Assembly (NCBI GenBank): GCA_030055525.1
Contig: JASFYJ010000009.1
Location: 1 to 64,000, forward strand
Direction: 5' to 3'
From: Archaeoglobales archaeon
GTDB lineage: Archaea > Halobacteriota > Archaeoglobi > Archaeoglobales > Archaeoglobaceae
DNA: 64,000 nucleotides
The position numbers were made by a program, and so were the translations under genes. Positions 47,641 to 57,151 of this stretch are shown here, piece after piece (position 1 is the stretch's first letter; the number at the start of each line of letters is the position of its first letter). Under the pieces are notes generated by a model. The model made no database searches, was not told where the DNA came from, and was given only the letters and a program-made list of their open reading frames with translations.

Positions 47641-48673
47641 TGCCTACGTTGAATTTCTCAGAGCTCTTAGAAAGCTGATGGACACAGAATGGGCAGCTTG
47701 TAAGCAGAAGTTCTGCAGTAGTCCTTTTTGCCTCCATTATACGTTCTCTGCCTATTGTTATAGATATCTCCTTGAACTGAGTTTTCAATCCACCCCCGGC
47801 ACCACAGCAGAGAGCATACTCTCTGTTCCTTTCCATTTCAACTATCTTAAACCCCGATTTTTTAATTACTCTCCTTGGTTCTTCGTATAGCTTCATATGT
47901 CTGCCCAAATGGCATGGATCATGAAAAGTTGCAATTTTTTCATCCCTCCCAATATAATTAAGCTCTTTATCAAGCAGTGTAGTGATGTGCAGAACTTCGA
48001 AGTTGAAATCTACTCTCTTCTTTTCAGCTATTTCAGGATAATCGCGGGAAATTGTCTTGTAGCATCCGGGGCAGGATGTGATGATTCTTTCCACCCCCAG
48101 CTTACTCCAAACTTTAAAATTTTTTTCAAAAAATTTTTCGGCAGTGTTCTTAAAACCAGTTCTCAGGAAGGGAGATCCGCAGCAGTATTCCTCGCTTCCA
48201 CCAACAGAGAACTCTATACCAAGCTTATCAAGTATATCGGCCGTGCTGATCGCTATCTTTTGCAGCCTGAAACTTGCCATGCATCCCGCAAAATAAAGGG
48301 TGTTGCTTTTTCTATTTTTTAAATCCAACTTACTTAACCATGCTGTTCTATCCTTTTGTTCAGCTCCATAAGGGTTTCCGTAAAGTAAAGCGATTTCAGA
48401 GATCTTTTTATGCGTTGGGAGACTTTTGTTTGTGTTAACAAGTTCTTCTCTAACCCTTTCCCAGTAGTCTGTTAATGGAAGCTCAGCTTGGCAGACTACC
48501 TCGCAGAGCCCGCAGAGCGAGCACTTGTAGATGTCCTTAACAAGCCGAGCATCCAGATCTTTTATTTTCATTTTATCAAGTAATCTAAGCTTTCCTCTTG
48601 GTGAAATAGATTCGATCGGTTCTGTTCTATAAACTGGACATGCACTGCAGTATCCGCACCTTATGCAATTCAA
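47591..48673 (-). CDS. GlcF/HdrD-like iron-sulfur subunit
   Basis: 360 residues: two ferredoxin clusters at the N terminus (CIRCGYCSACP and CSLCGLCEVVCQ) and two CCG domains (EYCCGSPF, and DPCHLGRH with ALCCGAGGG). This is the electron-acceptor subunit seen with FAD-dependent glycolate or D-lactate dehydrogenases. It overlaps the FAD subunit by 4 bases. No membrane segment was seen, so it presumably docks on the membrane or a quinone reductase. Confidence 0.9.
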   Translation of the reverse strand: MNCIRCGYCSACPVYRTEPIESISPRGKLRLLDKMKIKDLDARLVKDIYKCSLCGLCEVVCQAELPLTDYWERVREELVNTNKSLPTHKKISEIALLYGNPYGAEQKDRTAWLSKLDLKNRKSNTLYFAGCMASFRLQKIAISTADILDKLGIEFSVGGSEEYCCGSPFLRTGFKNTAEKFFEKNFKVWSKLGVERIITSCPGCYKTISRDYPEIAEKKRVDFNFEVLHITTLLDKELNYIGRDEKIATFHDPCHLGRHMKLYEEPRRVIKKSGFKIVEMERNREYALCCGAGGGLKTQFKEISITIGRERIMEAKRTTAELLLTSCPFCVHQLSKSSEKFNVGIKVLDIVEAVNSVLSK

Positions 48674-49854
48674 GCCAGCATCACCGCAATTTTAATTATT
48701 TTTGATATTAAATTTGGCTGAAACGCTTTGCCCGGGTTGAGTAGGTTGTGAGGATCTATAGACCTTTTGAATTCTCTCAGATTTTTATCTTTCACATAAG
48801 ATATCATCCCCAAACCGTAAAATTTTCCACCGTACCTTTTTGCAACCTTTAAAACTTTCAAAGCTCTAATATAGGACTCCCATTTCTTATCAAATATCGC
48901 AAAGATGGATGCTTCATTCTTCGAGAAAACGATCTCGTAGCTTTTGCAGAATTCCCTAAGCCTTGCTTCGAAGTCAGCAACACTTTCCAAGGGAAGCAGA
49001 ACTTCTGAGAAGATAGGCCTGTAATTTATCCCTTTAAGCGGTTCAAATCTTCTGTTCCAGAGATACTCTCCAAGGGCATTTTTGTCCCCCCAGCCTTCTC
49101 TGCATATCAGAAAAGCGTTACCCTCCAAACCAAGATTTTTCATCGCACCACAGCTTATGTATGCTGCATAATATCCACCATCAAGCAGTTCAACAGCTTT
49201 ATCTAAACTTAAACTTACCGCTTCTGCATTTATCGGTTTGTTTTCCCTCAGCTTGACACATGCCCTCAAAATCAACCCCGTAGTTCCATAAGCACCGACG
49301 TATCTCCACTTTTCTTCGCCACTCACCCTCCTAATACCTTTGAAATCTGCAACTTCAATCCATTCTAAATTTTCTCCTATCCTTCCATAAGCCAAACTAC
49401 CAACTCCAAAGCCGTTTTGGGCCACCCAACCACCAACGGTCGATACAAAAGCGCTCGTTGGGTAAACCCTTAAAGCTAAATTTTCTCTGTTAGCGGCGTT
49501 CTCTATTTCAAACCAGTTGGCACCACTTTCAGCGATAACACAATTTTTTTGGATTCTAAATTTCCGCATCCTCGAAAATTCGACGACAAAGGATTTTTTT
49601 ATTGGCACCACGCCGCCATAGGCTGAAGATGCTGCACCCCTTGGAATTAGCGGCACCTTAAACTTCGCAGCAACCTTCAATATCTTTAGGACATCATCAT
49701 CACTTTCTGGCTGAAAAACGGCGATCGGTTTTTTAGTAATCCTTGAAAGGGGAGGAGGTAAATCGAGAAGATCGTACCTATAGAGCTCACAAACTTTTGG
49801 ATGTGTTTCTACTCTTAAATTTCCAATTATCTCCACCGAATCGACGAATCGCAT
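48670..49854 (-). CDS. FAD-linked 2-hydroxyacid dehydrogenase (GlcD/Dld-like)
   Basis: 394 residues of the VAO/PCMH FAD family: AVFQPESDDDVLKILK, PRGAASSAYGGVVP and TVGGWVAQNGFGVGSLAYG for FAD binding, with a C-terminal DPHNLLNPGKAF. The substrate is probably D-lactate or glycolate; A. fulgidus has a related D-lactate dehydrogenase. TATATA within 49872-49882 is 22 bases from the ATG at 49854, supporting that start over upstream ATGs at 49863 and 49947. Confidence 0.88.
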   Translation of the reverse strand: MRFVDSVEIIGNLRVETHPKVCELYRYDLLDLPPPLSRITKKPIAVFQPESDDDVLKILKVAAKFKVPLIPRGAASSAYGGVVPIKKSFVVEFSRMRKFRIQKNCVIAESGANWFEIENAANRENLALRVYPTSAFVSTVGGWVAQNGFGVGSLAYGRIGENLEWIEVADFKGIRRVSGEEKWRYVGAYGTTGLILRACVKLRENKPINAEAVSLSLDKAVELLDGGYYAAYISCGAMKNLGLEGNAFLICREGWGDKNALGEYLWNRRFEPLKGINYRPIFSEVLLPLESVADFEARLREFCKSYEIVFSKNEASIFAIFDKKWESYIRALKVLKVAKRYGGKFYGLGMISYVKDKNLREFKRSIDPHNLLNPGKAFQPNLISKIIKIAVMLA

Positions 49855-49871
49855 AGCAGTCATCAGCTGCA

Positions 49872-49882
49872 GGTTATATACC
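49872..49882 (-). promoter_or_regulatory. TATA box of the FAD/FeS dehydrogenase operon
   Basis: GGTATATAACC on the minus strand, centred 22 bases before the ATG at 49854. It decides the start of the FAD subunit. Confidence 0.55.
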
Positions 49883-50037
49883 TTTACTTCTTCGGATTTT
49901 AGCACGATTTTTATCTTAAAAACCACAAAAACTCTTGAAATATCCAAAAATCCCTTTTAAACATTAAGATTGTTTCCAAAGCCCTCCATCCCATGAAGAG
50001 CGGGGATTTCAAATTAGTTAACCCCTATCTGCAGCAA

Positions 50038-50055
50038 GTCGAAATAAAATTCGAC
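50038..50055. promoter_or_regulatory. inverted repeat upstream of S-layer promoter
   Basis: GTCGAA-ATAAAA-TTCGAC, a perfect 6-bp inverted repeat ending about 25 bases before the TATA box of the S-layer gene. Possible activator or repressor site. Confidence 0.4.
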
Positions 50056-50080
50056 AACTGCCGAAAGAAGTTGAGAAAGG

Positions 50081-50088
50081 TTTATATA
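50081..50088 (+). promoter_or_regulatory. strong TATA box of S-layer gene
   Basis: TTTATATA preceded by a purine-rich BRE-like GAGAAAGG. It predicts transcription starting near 50110, which leaves a leader of about 110 bases, unusually long for this genome. Confidence 0.6.
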
Positions 50089-50108
50089 CATCCAAAGGTA
50101 AACTCCAA

Positions 50109-50157
50109 TGGTGGCGGCGGGTAGCTAAGGCTGTAATCGATGTTGCCCGTGCCACCA
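50109..50157 (+). other. structured 5' leader hairpin of the S-layer mRNA
   Basis: TGGTGGC (50109-50115) pairs exactly with GCCACCA (50151-50157), and CGGG (50118-50121) with CCCG (50146-50149), around a 24-base loop. It would form at the very 5' end of the message. A stabilising leader for an abundant mRNA is the simplest reading; a separate small RNA is possible. Confidence 0.5.
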
Positions 50158-50221
50158 AATTAGGAGAACTTAAATAGTAGATGGTGCAAAGAAGTATTGC
50201 CAAAATTTGGAGGTTGAGAGA

Positions 50222-53200
50222 ATGAAAAGGTATGGATTGATAGGTATAGTGCTGTTAGCGTTGTTAGCGATGGCAGCGACTCCAGCGATGGCTGGGATTT
50301 CGGTGAATTCTACATATCCCGACAATCTGACAGTGGAGAGTTTTGACGTAAACCCAAGGCCACCGTATGCAGACTTTAACTCGATAACTCTGACGATTAC
50401 GTACACTTTAAAGAACGCGAATCAAACAGCGGATTTAGAAGCTGATGACTTGTATATATGGATAGGTGGAAACCCCGAAATAGAGATAACTGGTATCATC
50501 GTTCCTAAGAACAGCACAATAACTATAAGCGATACCTATTTGATAGAAACGAGTGGTGAGATAGAAATAGCAGTTGGCAATCAATCGGATAGTTTGCCAG
50601 AAGTAAGTGGCTACTACTACGTTTACACACCTTCCGACACTACAGGTCTTGGATCTTCAGCGTTGGGTATCTCAAGACTAAAGGCCTACGATCCGAAAGA
50701 TGGTGACTACAAGATAAACGTTGGAGATGTCATAAAGATCGAACTAGTCTGGACAAAGATGGAGGGCTATACGAGATACTTTGCAGTAGTTCCATGGGTT
50801 GATTACAAAGACATTGAACCGACTGTTTCCTCTGTATTAGATAAGGCGATATACTACGATACATTGCCCGAAGATGCTGGAAACAAGGTCTATGAATTAT
50901 CTCCAGATAGACCAGGGATATACGTCTTGGTGGTTATAGGTGAAGATGATACTGTATATGACGAGGCAGCCTTCCTTGTAGAGCCAGCAGTCTATGGTAA
51001 GCCAACAGTAAGCATAAGCATTGACAGAAGCGTTGTTGCTTACGGAGACTACATAAAAGTAAAGGCTTCAATGTCTACATCAGTACCAGTTCGACCTGTG
51101 AAGGTTTTCATAACGGGTGGAGGATATTACATCAATCAGACAGGTTATGGTACAACCACAGTTTGGATGATATGTAATAAGACTGAAGGTGGTTATTACA
51201 GTGTGAAAGATGCCTGCGATAATGATGACGAGTGGTGGATTCCGATCCCGGCTGATGTTCCAGAAGGAGTCTACGTTGCGAAGATCGACGTAGGCGCGGG
51301 ACCAACAAGGGCTGAAGCAGCTGTAACTTTCCAGGTTGTTGAACCAGACATAACATCGCTTACTGTTCCACCGCAGCATGTTAAAGGTAGAGATCTTGTA
51401 ATCGAAGGCGTTTGCAACCTCGCAAAGAGTGGAACTGAAGCAGATAGTGGGTCCAACACAGTAGGAAACCTAGCCTACCTTATAATAAGGAATCTAGCTG
51501 GAAATGAGATATTGAATGGAGTTGAAAATAACCTTGGATTATCCTTCATTGACGACGGTGGAAAGTTCAGATTCAAGATCGATAACTTTGGAACAAGAGG
51601 TCCAGGAGGTTCTTTAGATCTTGGATTCTACGTCGTACAAGTTTACGCATGCGCCGATCAAGAGCGGAACATCTGCACAGAAACTAAATCGGCAACATTC
51701 CAGCTTGTAGAAGGAAAACTAAAAGTTAGTGTAGACAAGCCGACTGTGATGAGGGGTGAAGACTTTAGCGTAATAGTTGAAACAAACTTCAAGATAAACA
51801 CACCCGTTATCGTGGACATAGAGGTAGGAGACTACCTAGACTTAACGCAACGAGATTGTCCTAACAACCAAAGAGTACAAATTGAGAATCGTGATTACTG
51901 CAGATTTAACTTAGCCGTAGATGCAACAGGAAAGGCTAAGCTAGATCTAAGAGCTGAGAGCAATGCTGTACTTAGAGACTACAGATTCATAGCCAGAGAC
52001 AATATAGGCTTAGGTATTACTGATCAAACAAAGATTGAAGTTGTCAAACAAAAAGTCGATGCAACACTCTCACCAACGAAGGTCGTGAGGGGTGGGGAGA
52101 TAAGAGTAACTGGAACTACCGCACCAAATCAGGTTCTCTGTCTCTTCACTGAATCAGAGAGTGTAGATTACTTCCTAATTGGTGCTACAAGGCTGCCGGA
52201 TATTAACGGGGCTAACTTGCAATGTGATGCTAGTTACACTGCAGATGACAAAGGCAAGTTTGACTTTGAAATAGATACGAGAATAGACGCAGAGGCTGGA
52301 ACCTACTACATATACCTAATCGCACCTGCTAACATAGGCAACATCGATCGTGCCAGTGATGCTCAGAGGATGTTTGCGGTTGTGATAACAGATCCAAGCG
52401 TGGTCAGCATAGATATTCCGAGCAGAATACCTTACAATGGCAAAGTTGAAGTAAAGATAAAGGTCGATGTCGGAGAGAGAACTGCAGCTTCAATAGATAG
52501 CAAACTTGAAGGGCCAAACTTCAAGAGAGTTGTAGATAGAAACGGCCAACCAGATGCGAACAACGAGTATACGTTCTCACTTAACCTCATGGATTTCGCC
52601 CCAGCAGGACGTGTGGGTCTTGATCCAGGATTATATCTGTTCACTGCAGAGCTTAGATACGGTGGAGATACGTTCGCAAAGAGCGTTTTAGTTGAAATCG
52701 TGGCTCAGAAACTAGATGTTAATATCCAACCAGAGAAACCCATAGTAGGTGACACTTTGAAAGTTTGTGTAAGTACAGACAGACTACAATCTGGCTACGA
52801 TCATATCTGGGTAACATTAGTAGGACCAAACGTCAACGAAGTCCAGCAGATTGCTCTTGACTCCAAAGGAGAAGGATGCGCAAGCTTTGAAACCGCAAGA
52901 TACATAGAGGGGACCTACAAGATTTACGTTAGGGATACCTCTGGAACTGTTAGAAATATAAACGAGAGAGATCTTGCAAGAGATCTTTACGATCTCGATC
53001 CAGCAAGCCCGTTGGCGAGAAATTACGCTGCGGACGATGATATAATAGTTATTAGAACAATCCAGCTCTTGAAAGAACTACCACCAACCCCAACTCCAAC
53101 GCCAACACCTACTCCAACTCCAACGCCAACTCCAACTCCAACCCCAACTCCAACGCCAACACCTACTCCAACTCCAACGCCAACTCCAACTCCAACGCCT

Positions 53201-53281
53201 AGCGGTGGAATACCGGGCTTTGAAGCGATCTTCGCAATCGCTGGATTGCTGGCAGTAGCATATCTGCTGAGGAAGCGATAA
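50222..53281 (+). CDS. S-layer-type surface glycoprotein with PGF-CTERM anchor
   Basis: 1019 residues, secreted. Signal peptide MKRYGLIGIVLLALLAMAATPAMA, then repeated beta-sandwich domains (for example KLKVSVDKPTVMRGEDFSV, QKVDATLSPTKVVRGGEI and QKLDVNIQPEKPIVGDTL). A Pro-Thr repeat of about 40 residues follows, a likely O-glycosylated spacer. The tail is GGIPGFEAIFAIAGLLAVAY-LLRKR, a PGF-CTERM signal: PGF motif, membrane helix, basic end. Such tails are cut by archaeosortase A, encoded at 59.4-60.1 kb. GGAGGT at 50209-50214 selects the ATG at 50222. Probably the main S-layer subunit. Confidence 0.88.
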   Translation: MKRYGLIGIVLLALLAMAATPAMAGISVNSTYPDNLTVESFDVNPRPPYADFNSITLTITYTLKNANQTADLEADDLYIWIGGNPEIEITGIIVPKNSTITISDTYLIETSGEIEIAVGNQSDSLPEVSGYYYVYTPSDTTGLGSSALGISRLKAYDPKDGDYKINVGDVIKIELVWTKMEGYTRYFAVVPWVDYKDIEPTVSSVLDKAIYYDTLPEDAGNKVYELSPDRPGIYVLVVIGEDDTVYDEAAFLVEPAVYGKPTVSISIDRSVVAYGDYIKVKASMSTSVPVRPVKVFITGGGYYINQTGYGTTTVWMICNKTEGGYYSVKDACDNDDEWWIPIPADVPEGVYVAKIDVGAGPTRAEAAVTFQVVEPDITSLTVPPQHVKGRDLVIEGVCNLAKSGTEADSGSNTVGNLAYLIIRNLAGNEILNGVENNLGLSFIDDGGKFRFKIDNFGTRGPGGSLDLGFYVVQVYACADQERNICTETKSATFQLVEGKLKVSVDKPTVMRGEDFSVIVETNFKINTPVIVDIEVGDYLDLTQRDCPNNQRVQIENRDYCRFNLAVDATGKAKLDLRAESNAVLRDYRFIARDNIGLGITDQTKIEVVKQKVDATLSPTKVVRGGEIRVTGTTAPNQVLCLFTESESVDYFLIGATRLPDINGANLQCDASYTADDKGKFDFEIDTRIDAEAGTYYIYLIAPANIGNIDRASDAQRMFAVVITDPSVVSIDIPSRIPYNGKVEVKIKVDVGERTAASIDSKLEGPNFKRVVDRNGQPDANNEYTFSLNLMDFAPAGRVGLDPGLYLFTAELRYGGDTFAKSVLVEIVAQKLDVNIQPEKPIVGDTLKVCVSTDRLQSGYDHIWVTLVGPNVNEVQQIALDSKGEGCASFETARYIEGTYKIYVRDTSGTVRNINERDLARDLYDLDPASPLARNYAADDDIIVIRTIQLLKELPPTPTPTPTPTPTPTPTPTPTPTPTPTPTPTPTPTPTPTPSGGIPGFEAIFAIAGLLAVAYLLRKR
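53086..53193 (+). repeat. 54-bp tandem duplication in the Pro-Thr linker
   Basis: The coding repeat for Pro-Thr pairs is built from two exact 54-base units (53086-53139 and 53140-53193), each made of smaller 6-base CCNACN variants. The identity of the long units implies recent duplication and length variability between strains. Confidence 0.75.
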
Positions 53282-53291
53282 ACTTCCTAAA

Positions 53292-53313
53292 TTTTTTCTT
53301 TTAATTTTTCCTT
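53292..53313 (+). terminator. T-tract terminator of the S-layer gene
   Basis: T-rich run (TTTTTTCTTTTAATTTTTCC) starting 11 bases after the stop codon, a typical archaeal terminator for a highly expressed gene. Confidence 0.55.
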
Positions 53314-53523
53314 TAACTGAGTCTTTTATAGAAGCTCAAGCGAAGTTCTTAAATTTGTTATAGATTCTCGACAGCAATCCCACAGGTTGCCAACCGAGTT
53401 GCCAACTCTGAAAACATTCTAAGCGAAGATAAAAATCCACAACCTTCAAAGCAAAAATCAAGCCATTCAAAAAACCAAGAATTTAAAGATAGTCTCCTAA
53501 ATTGCTCAAATTCCTGCAAGAAA

Positions 53524-53596
53524 TGGGCTCGCCCGGATTCGAACCGGGGACCTCCGCCGTGTAAGGGCGACGTCATAACCACTAGACCACGAGCCC
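53524..53596 (-). tRNA. tRNA-Val (UAC)
   Basis: Cloverleaf on the minus strand. Acceptor GGGCTCG/CGAGCCC with A73, anticodon arm TCGCC-CTTACAC-GGCGG giving anticodon TAC, T arm CCCGG-TTCGAAT-CCGGG. No intron or encoded CCA. The A/T box at 53621-53630 is its likely promoter. The remaining sequence between the S-layer gene and 53704 shows no gene. Confidence 0.95.
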
Positions 53597-53704
53597 TACG
53601 TTTTGATTCTCATCTTCTGAATTTAAAATTTTATCTCCTAGCAGAGCTGTGAGCATTTTTCTACTTTTCCAATTTTATAATTTGCTATTAAAATTCTATT
53701 GTAA

Positions 53705-54547
53705 CTAAAGAGCTGAAGCCAAAATGTATCTAAAAAATACGTATCCAAAAATCGTGGCACTTATCAAAGCATTTAAATGGAAAAAGGCGTAATCAAGCTT
53801 TTCTCTTCTGAAGTGAACTATGTAATGCTCCGCAGATATCAAAATCGCTAGAAATGCAGCCACTATCAGGTACTCCAAAGCGAAGTAGACTAAAGCTAAG
53901 AATAAAAGGTGATTCGCCAAAGCTACGAAGGTTGCGAATCTTTCACCGAAATGAGCTGGTAACGAATGCAATCCTTCCTTCCTGTCGAACTCCAGATCCT
54001 GCAGGGAATAGATTATATCAAACCCCGCAACCCAGAGTAAAACACCCAAACTCAGTAAAAACACGTTATAACCCTTGTTTAGAAAATCTATCGAGTCTGT
54101 GACAGCAACAAACCCTCCAAGCGGTGCTAAAGCTAGATTTAAGCCAAGAAAATAGTGGCAGATACAGCTGTATCTTTTAATGTAGGGATACACGTAAGCA
54201 ATCAGAGGCGGAATTGGCGATAAAAGAGCACAGGTTTTGTTTATAAGTACTGCAGAAGTGAAATAAACAACTAAAGCAACGAATGTAATAGCATAGGCTT
54301 CATTTAAGCTTATTAAGCCCGCCGGCAAATGTCTTTTTGCTGTTCTCGGATTTTTTGCATCTATTTCTCTATCTATTATTCTGTTCAAACTCATCGCTGC
54401 CGTTCTAAGTCCAGTAAAAGCTAAAAGAATTAAAAAAGCAAGTTTAAAATCTAAATACCCTGCAAGCAAAGCACCTACATAGGCGAAGGGTAGTGCAAAT
54501 AGAGTATGCTCTATTTTTATAAAATCCAGGTACAGCCTTAGCTTCAT
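53705..54547 (-). CDS. mqnP: UbiA prenyltransferase, MqnP-like (menaquinone route)
   Basis: 280 residues with about eight membrane helices and the two Asp-rich sites NRIIDREIDAKNPRT and DLEFDRKEG. IEHTLFALPFAYVGALLA at the N terminus matches the UbiA-like group assigned to the futalosine menaquinone pathway. Archaeoglobales use menaquinone, which fits, but other polyprenyl-aryl transfer is possible. Start overlaps the lhr stop as ATGA. Confidence 0.8.
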   Translation of the reverse strand: MKLRLYLDFIKIEHTLFALPFAYVGALLAGYLDFKLAFLILLAFTGLRTAAMSLNRIIDREIDAKNPRTAKRHLPAGLISLNEAYAITFVALVVYFTSAVLINKTCALLSPIPPLIAYVYPYIKRYSCICHYFLGLNLALAPLGGFVAVTDSIDFLNKGYNVFLLSLGVLLWVAGFDIIYSLQDLEFDRKEGLHSLPAHFGERFATFVALANHLLFLALVYFALEYLIVAAFLAILISAEHYIVHFRREKLDYAFFHLNALISATIFGYVFFRYILASAL

Positions 54548-57135
54548 CTGATTCCGTTTCTTATTATGTTCATAACTCTTTCGTGAAGTTCTCTTAACAC
54601 CTTCCTTCTATCTTCCATAAGGACTACATCCTCCTCGCCAATTAAGTACATGTTGAATGCAAAGGGGCTTGGATACGGGACTCTAAGTATCTTCAGCTCA
54701 ATTTCTTTTCCAATCTTTGATAAAAATTCGAGTGCATTTTCTATGTCCATAGAATCTTCAGCAATCTCCCTGTAGGTTTCAGTAAGAACTGGAAAATCGG
54801 GATAGTACCTTTTTATAAAGTTTAAAATTGCATCTGCACTCACCTGTTGATTCCAAACACTTTTCTCTCTTCCAAGATAGTTTCGCAGTATCATAAGGCT
54901 TCTAACAGCGACGTGCCTGAACCTTCTCCTAAGAAGTTCCGTTCTGTCTAAGGCTTTTTTTAAATGCTCTGGAAAGTTGGGTAATATAAACAAAGCCTCG
55001 ATTTCTGCGTCGCTCAAGTATTTGTTTTGCGGCAATATCAAAGCGAATCCGTTATCGCATACCGCCATCTGTACGTTGCAGTTCTTTAAGAGTCCTGCTC
55101 TGTAAGCAAAAACTCTTGCAATAGCACTGTTAGCTTTCCTTCCAACGAGCGTGTGGAAAAAGTAGTAGTTTCTGTCTTCGCTTTCGTATTTTTCAACTAC
55201 TATCTTTTTTTCTGTTGATATCTCACTAAAAAGTTTTTGCTCCATGAAGTAGCTATAGATGGCATTCGCAGCACTTCTTTCAATTTCAAATTCATTTTCA
55301 AGCCATTGGATAACTTCTTCCTTGCTTTTGGTATTTATAAACTCCTCAACGATACCCCTAAACTTCTGTATCTTTAAAGCAAGATCGTAGCTGAGAGGTA
55401 GCTGCTCACTGAACCAACTAGGCACCGTAGGTTTTTCCCCTTCAACTTCCTCAACTATTATGTTCATACCCTTTGATTTCAGATACTTGAAAGTTCTTCC
55501 CGCCAGAACAAATATATCTCCAACGACGAGCCTTTCAGCGAATTCTTCCTCAACTTTTCCAACCATTTTTCCATCCTTTGTTATCACGTTTATCGCAACC
55601 TCATCTGGAATTGTTCCAACGTTTAGGTAGTAGATTGGTCTAGCAAGTTTTCCTCTTCTACCAAAAACTCCCTCCTTTTCATCGAACCAAATTTTTGCAT
55701 AAATCTTCTTTTTTTCGAGTTCTGAGTAGTTTCCAGAAAGATAGCGAAGAACTGATAAGAGCTCTTCTCTCGAAAGATCTTTGTAGGGATATGCGTTCCT
55801 TATCAATGCAAGTGCCTCATCTACGCTCCACTTCTTTTCTATAGACATTCCGACGATGTGTTGGCATAGGACATCTAAACACTTCTTTGGTATTTTTATC
55901 CTGTCAAGTTCTCTTTTTTTAGCCTCTTTTGCAAGCACTGTACATTCTACGAGGTCATCCTGATCTAAAACAACGATTCTACCTACGCTAACTTCGTGCA
56001 GTTTATGTCCACTTCTCCCGATCCTCTGTAAAGCTCTGTTGATACTCTTTGGCGAACCAAGAAGGATAACGAGGTCTATGTACCCTATATCTATCCCGAG
56101 TTCTAGGCTTGTAGATGATACCACAGCCTTCAATCTACCCTCCTTCAGATCTTTTTCAACCTCAAACCTGACCTCTCTACTTAAAGAGCTGTGATGGGCT
56201 TTTATTGGAAAATCCGGTAATCTTTTTTTCAGATGATATACTACCCTTTCGGTGGCGCTTCGAGTGTTTGTGAATATCAGCGTAGTTTTGGAATTTTTTA
56301 TCATCTCTGCAAGCAAGTCGTAGAGTTTTTCACTTATCTCATCCGCATTAGCGTTGAAAAAATCGTGCAAAGGAGAGACAACCTTTATATCTGTCTTTTT
56401 TTCAAAGCTTACATCTGCAACGATGCAGTTCCTTTCAACACCATAACTGTAGCCAACAAGGAATCTGGCAACTTCATCAAGTGGATGAATTGTCGCAGAA
56501 AGTCCAATCCTTACCATCTTTCCTTCCTGAATCCTTTGTAACCTTTCCATGGAAAGTGTGAGATGTACGCCCCTTTTGTTTTCAGCCATCGCATGGATCT
56601 CGTCAACTATAAGATAACGGACTCTTGTAAGGGATTTAACAAACTTTGGGCTGCATAGAATTATTGCGAGGGTTTCAGGTGTTGTGATCAAAATATGCGG
56701 TGGTTTTTTCATCTGTTTCTGCTTTTCAGAAGCTTCAGTATCTCCAGTTCTCACAGCAACTCTTATCTTCGGTAATTTTAGCCCTTTTTTCTCTGAAAGT
56801 TCGTAAATTTCTTTAAGCGGTTCTTCAAGGTTTCTCCTTATATCGTTATTTAGAGCCCTTAGAGGCGAAACGTAGACAACGTAAACGAAGTCTTCAAGTT
56901 CGCCCTTTTCGGCCTTCTCAAACAACATGTTTATTGCAGCTAAGAAGGCTGCAAGAGTTTTCCCACTTCCAGTAGGAGATGTTATAAGAATGTTGTTTTC
57001 TCTATGCGCTTCAACGATAGCGTACCTTTGAGGAGGCGTGAAGCTTGAATACTTCGACAAAAACCATTCTCTAAGAATTGGATGCAAAGTTGAAAGTATC
57101 TCCTCATCATCGTAAGCTTTGCCTTCGACTATCAT
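54544..57135 (-). CDS. lhr: Lhr-type ATP-dependent DNA helicase
   Basis: 863 residues, the Lhr-core size. Motif I SPTGSGKTLAAF near residue 54, motif II VDEIHAM near 176, SATIHP as motif III, FTNTRSATERV and QRIGRSGHKL in the second RecA domain. A winged helix and the Lhr-specific C-terminal domain follow. Thought to act in DNA repair or recombination. Heads a two-gene unit with the prenyltransferase; divergent from pyrH. Confidence 0.93.
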   Translation of the reverse strand: MIVEGKAYDDEEILSTLHPILREWFLSKYSSFTPPQRYAIVEAHRENNILITSPTGSGKTLAAFLAAINMLFEKAEKGELEDFVYVVYVSPLRALNNDIRRNLEEPLKEIYELSEKKGLKLPKIRVAVRTGDTEASEKQKQMKKPPHILITTPETLAIILCSPKFVKSLTRVRYLIVDEIHAMAENKRGVHLTLSMERLQRIQEGKMVRIGLSATIHPLDEVARFLVGYSYGVERNCIVADVSFEKKTDIKVVSPLHDFFNANADEISEKLYDLLAEMIKNSKTTLIFTNTRSATERVVYHLKKRLPDFPIKAHHSSLSREVRFEVEKDLKEGRLKAVVSSTSLELGIDIGYIDLVILLGSPKSINRALQRIGRSGHKLHEVSVGRIVVLDQDDLVECTVLAKEAKKRELDRIKIPKKCLDVLCQHIVGMSIEKKWSVDEALALIRNAYPYKDLSREELLSVLRYLSGNYSELEKKKIYAKIWFDEKEGVFGRRGKLARPIYYLNVGTIPDEVAINVITKDGKMVGKVEEEFAERLVVGDIFVLAGRTFKYLKSKGMNIIVEEVEGEKPTVPSWFSEQLPLSYDLALKIQKFRGIVEEFINTKSKEEVIQWLENEFEIERSAANAIYSYFMEQKLFSEISTEKKIVVEKYESEDRNYYFFHTLVGRKANSAIARVFAYRAGLLKNCNVQMAVCDNGFALILPQNKYLSDAEIEALFILPNFPEHLKKALDRTELLRRRFRHVAVRSLMILRNYLGREKSVWNQQVSADAILNFIKRYYPDFPVLTETYREIAEDSMDIENALEFLSKIGKEIELKILRVPYPSPFAFNMYLIGEEDVVLMEDRRKVLRELHERVMNIIRNGIR

Positions 57136-57151
57136 TTTTCAAATGGCTACG

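Noticed and set aside
51080-51459. Several minus-strand frames inside the S-layer gene
   Set aside because: They mirror the codon structure of a strongly coding plus-strand gene and have no start signals.
53086-53200. Short-period repeat considered as a CRISPR or non-coding satellite
   Set aside because: It is in frame and encodes a Pro-Thr linker typical of surface proteins; there are no spacers.
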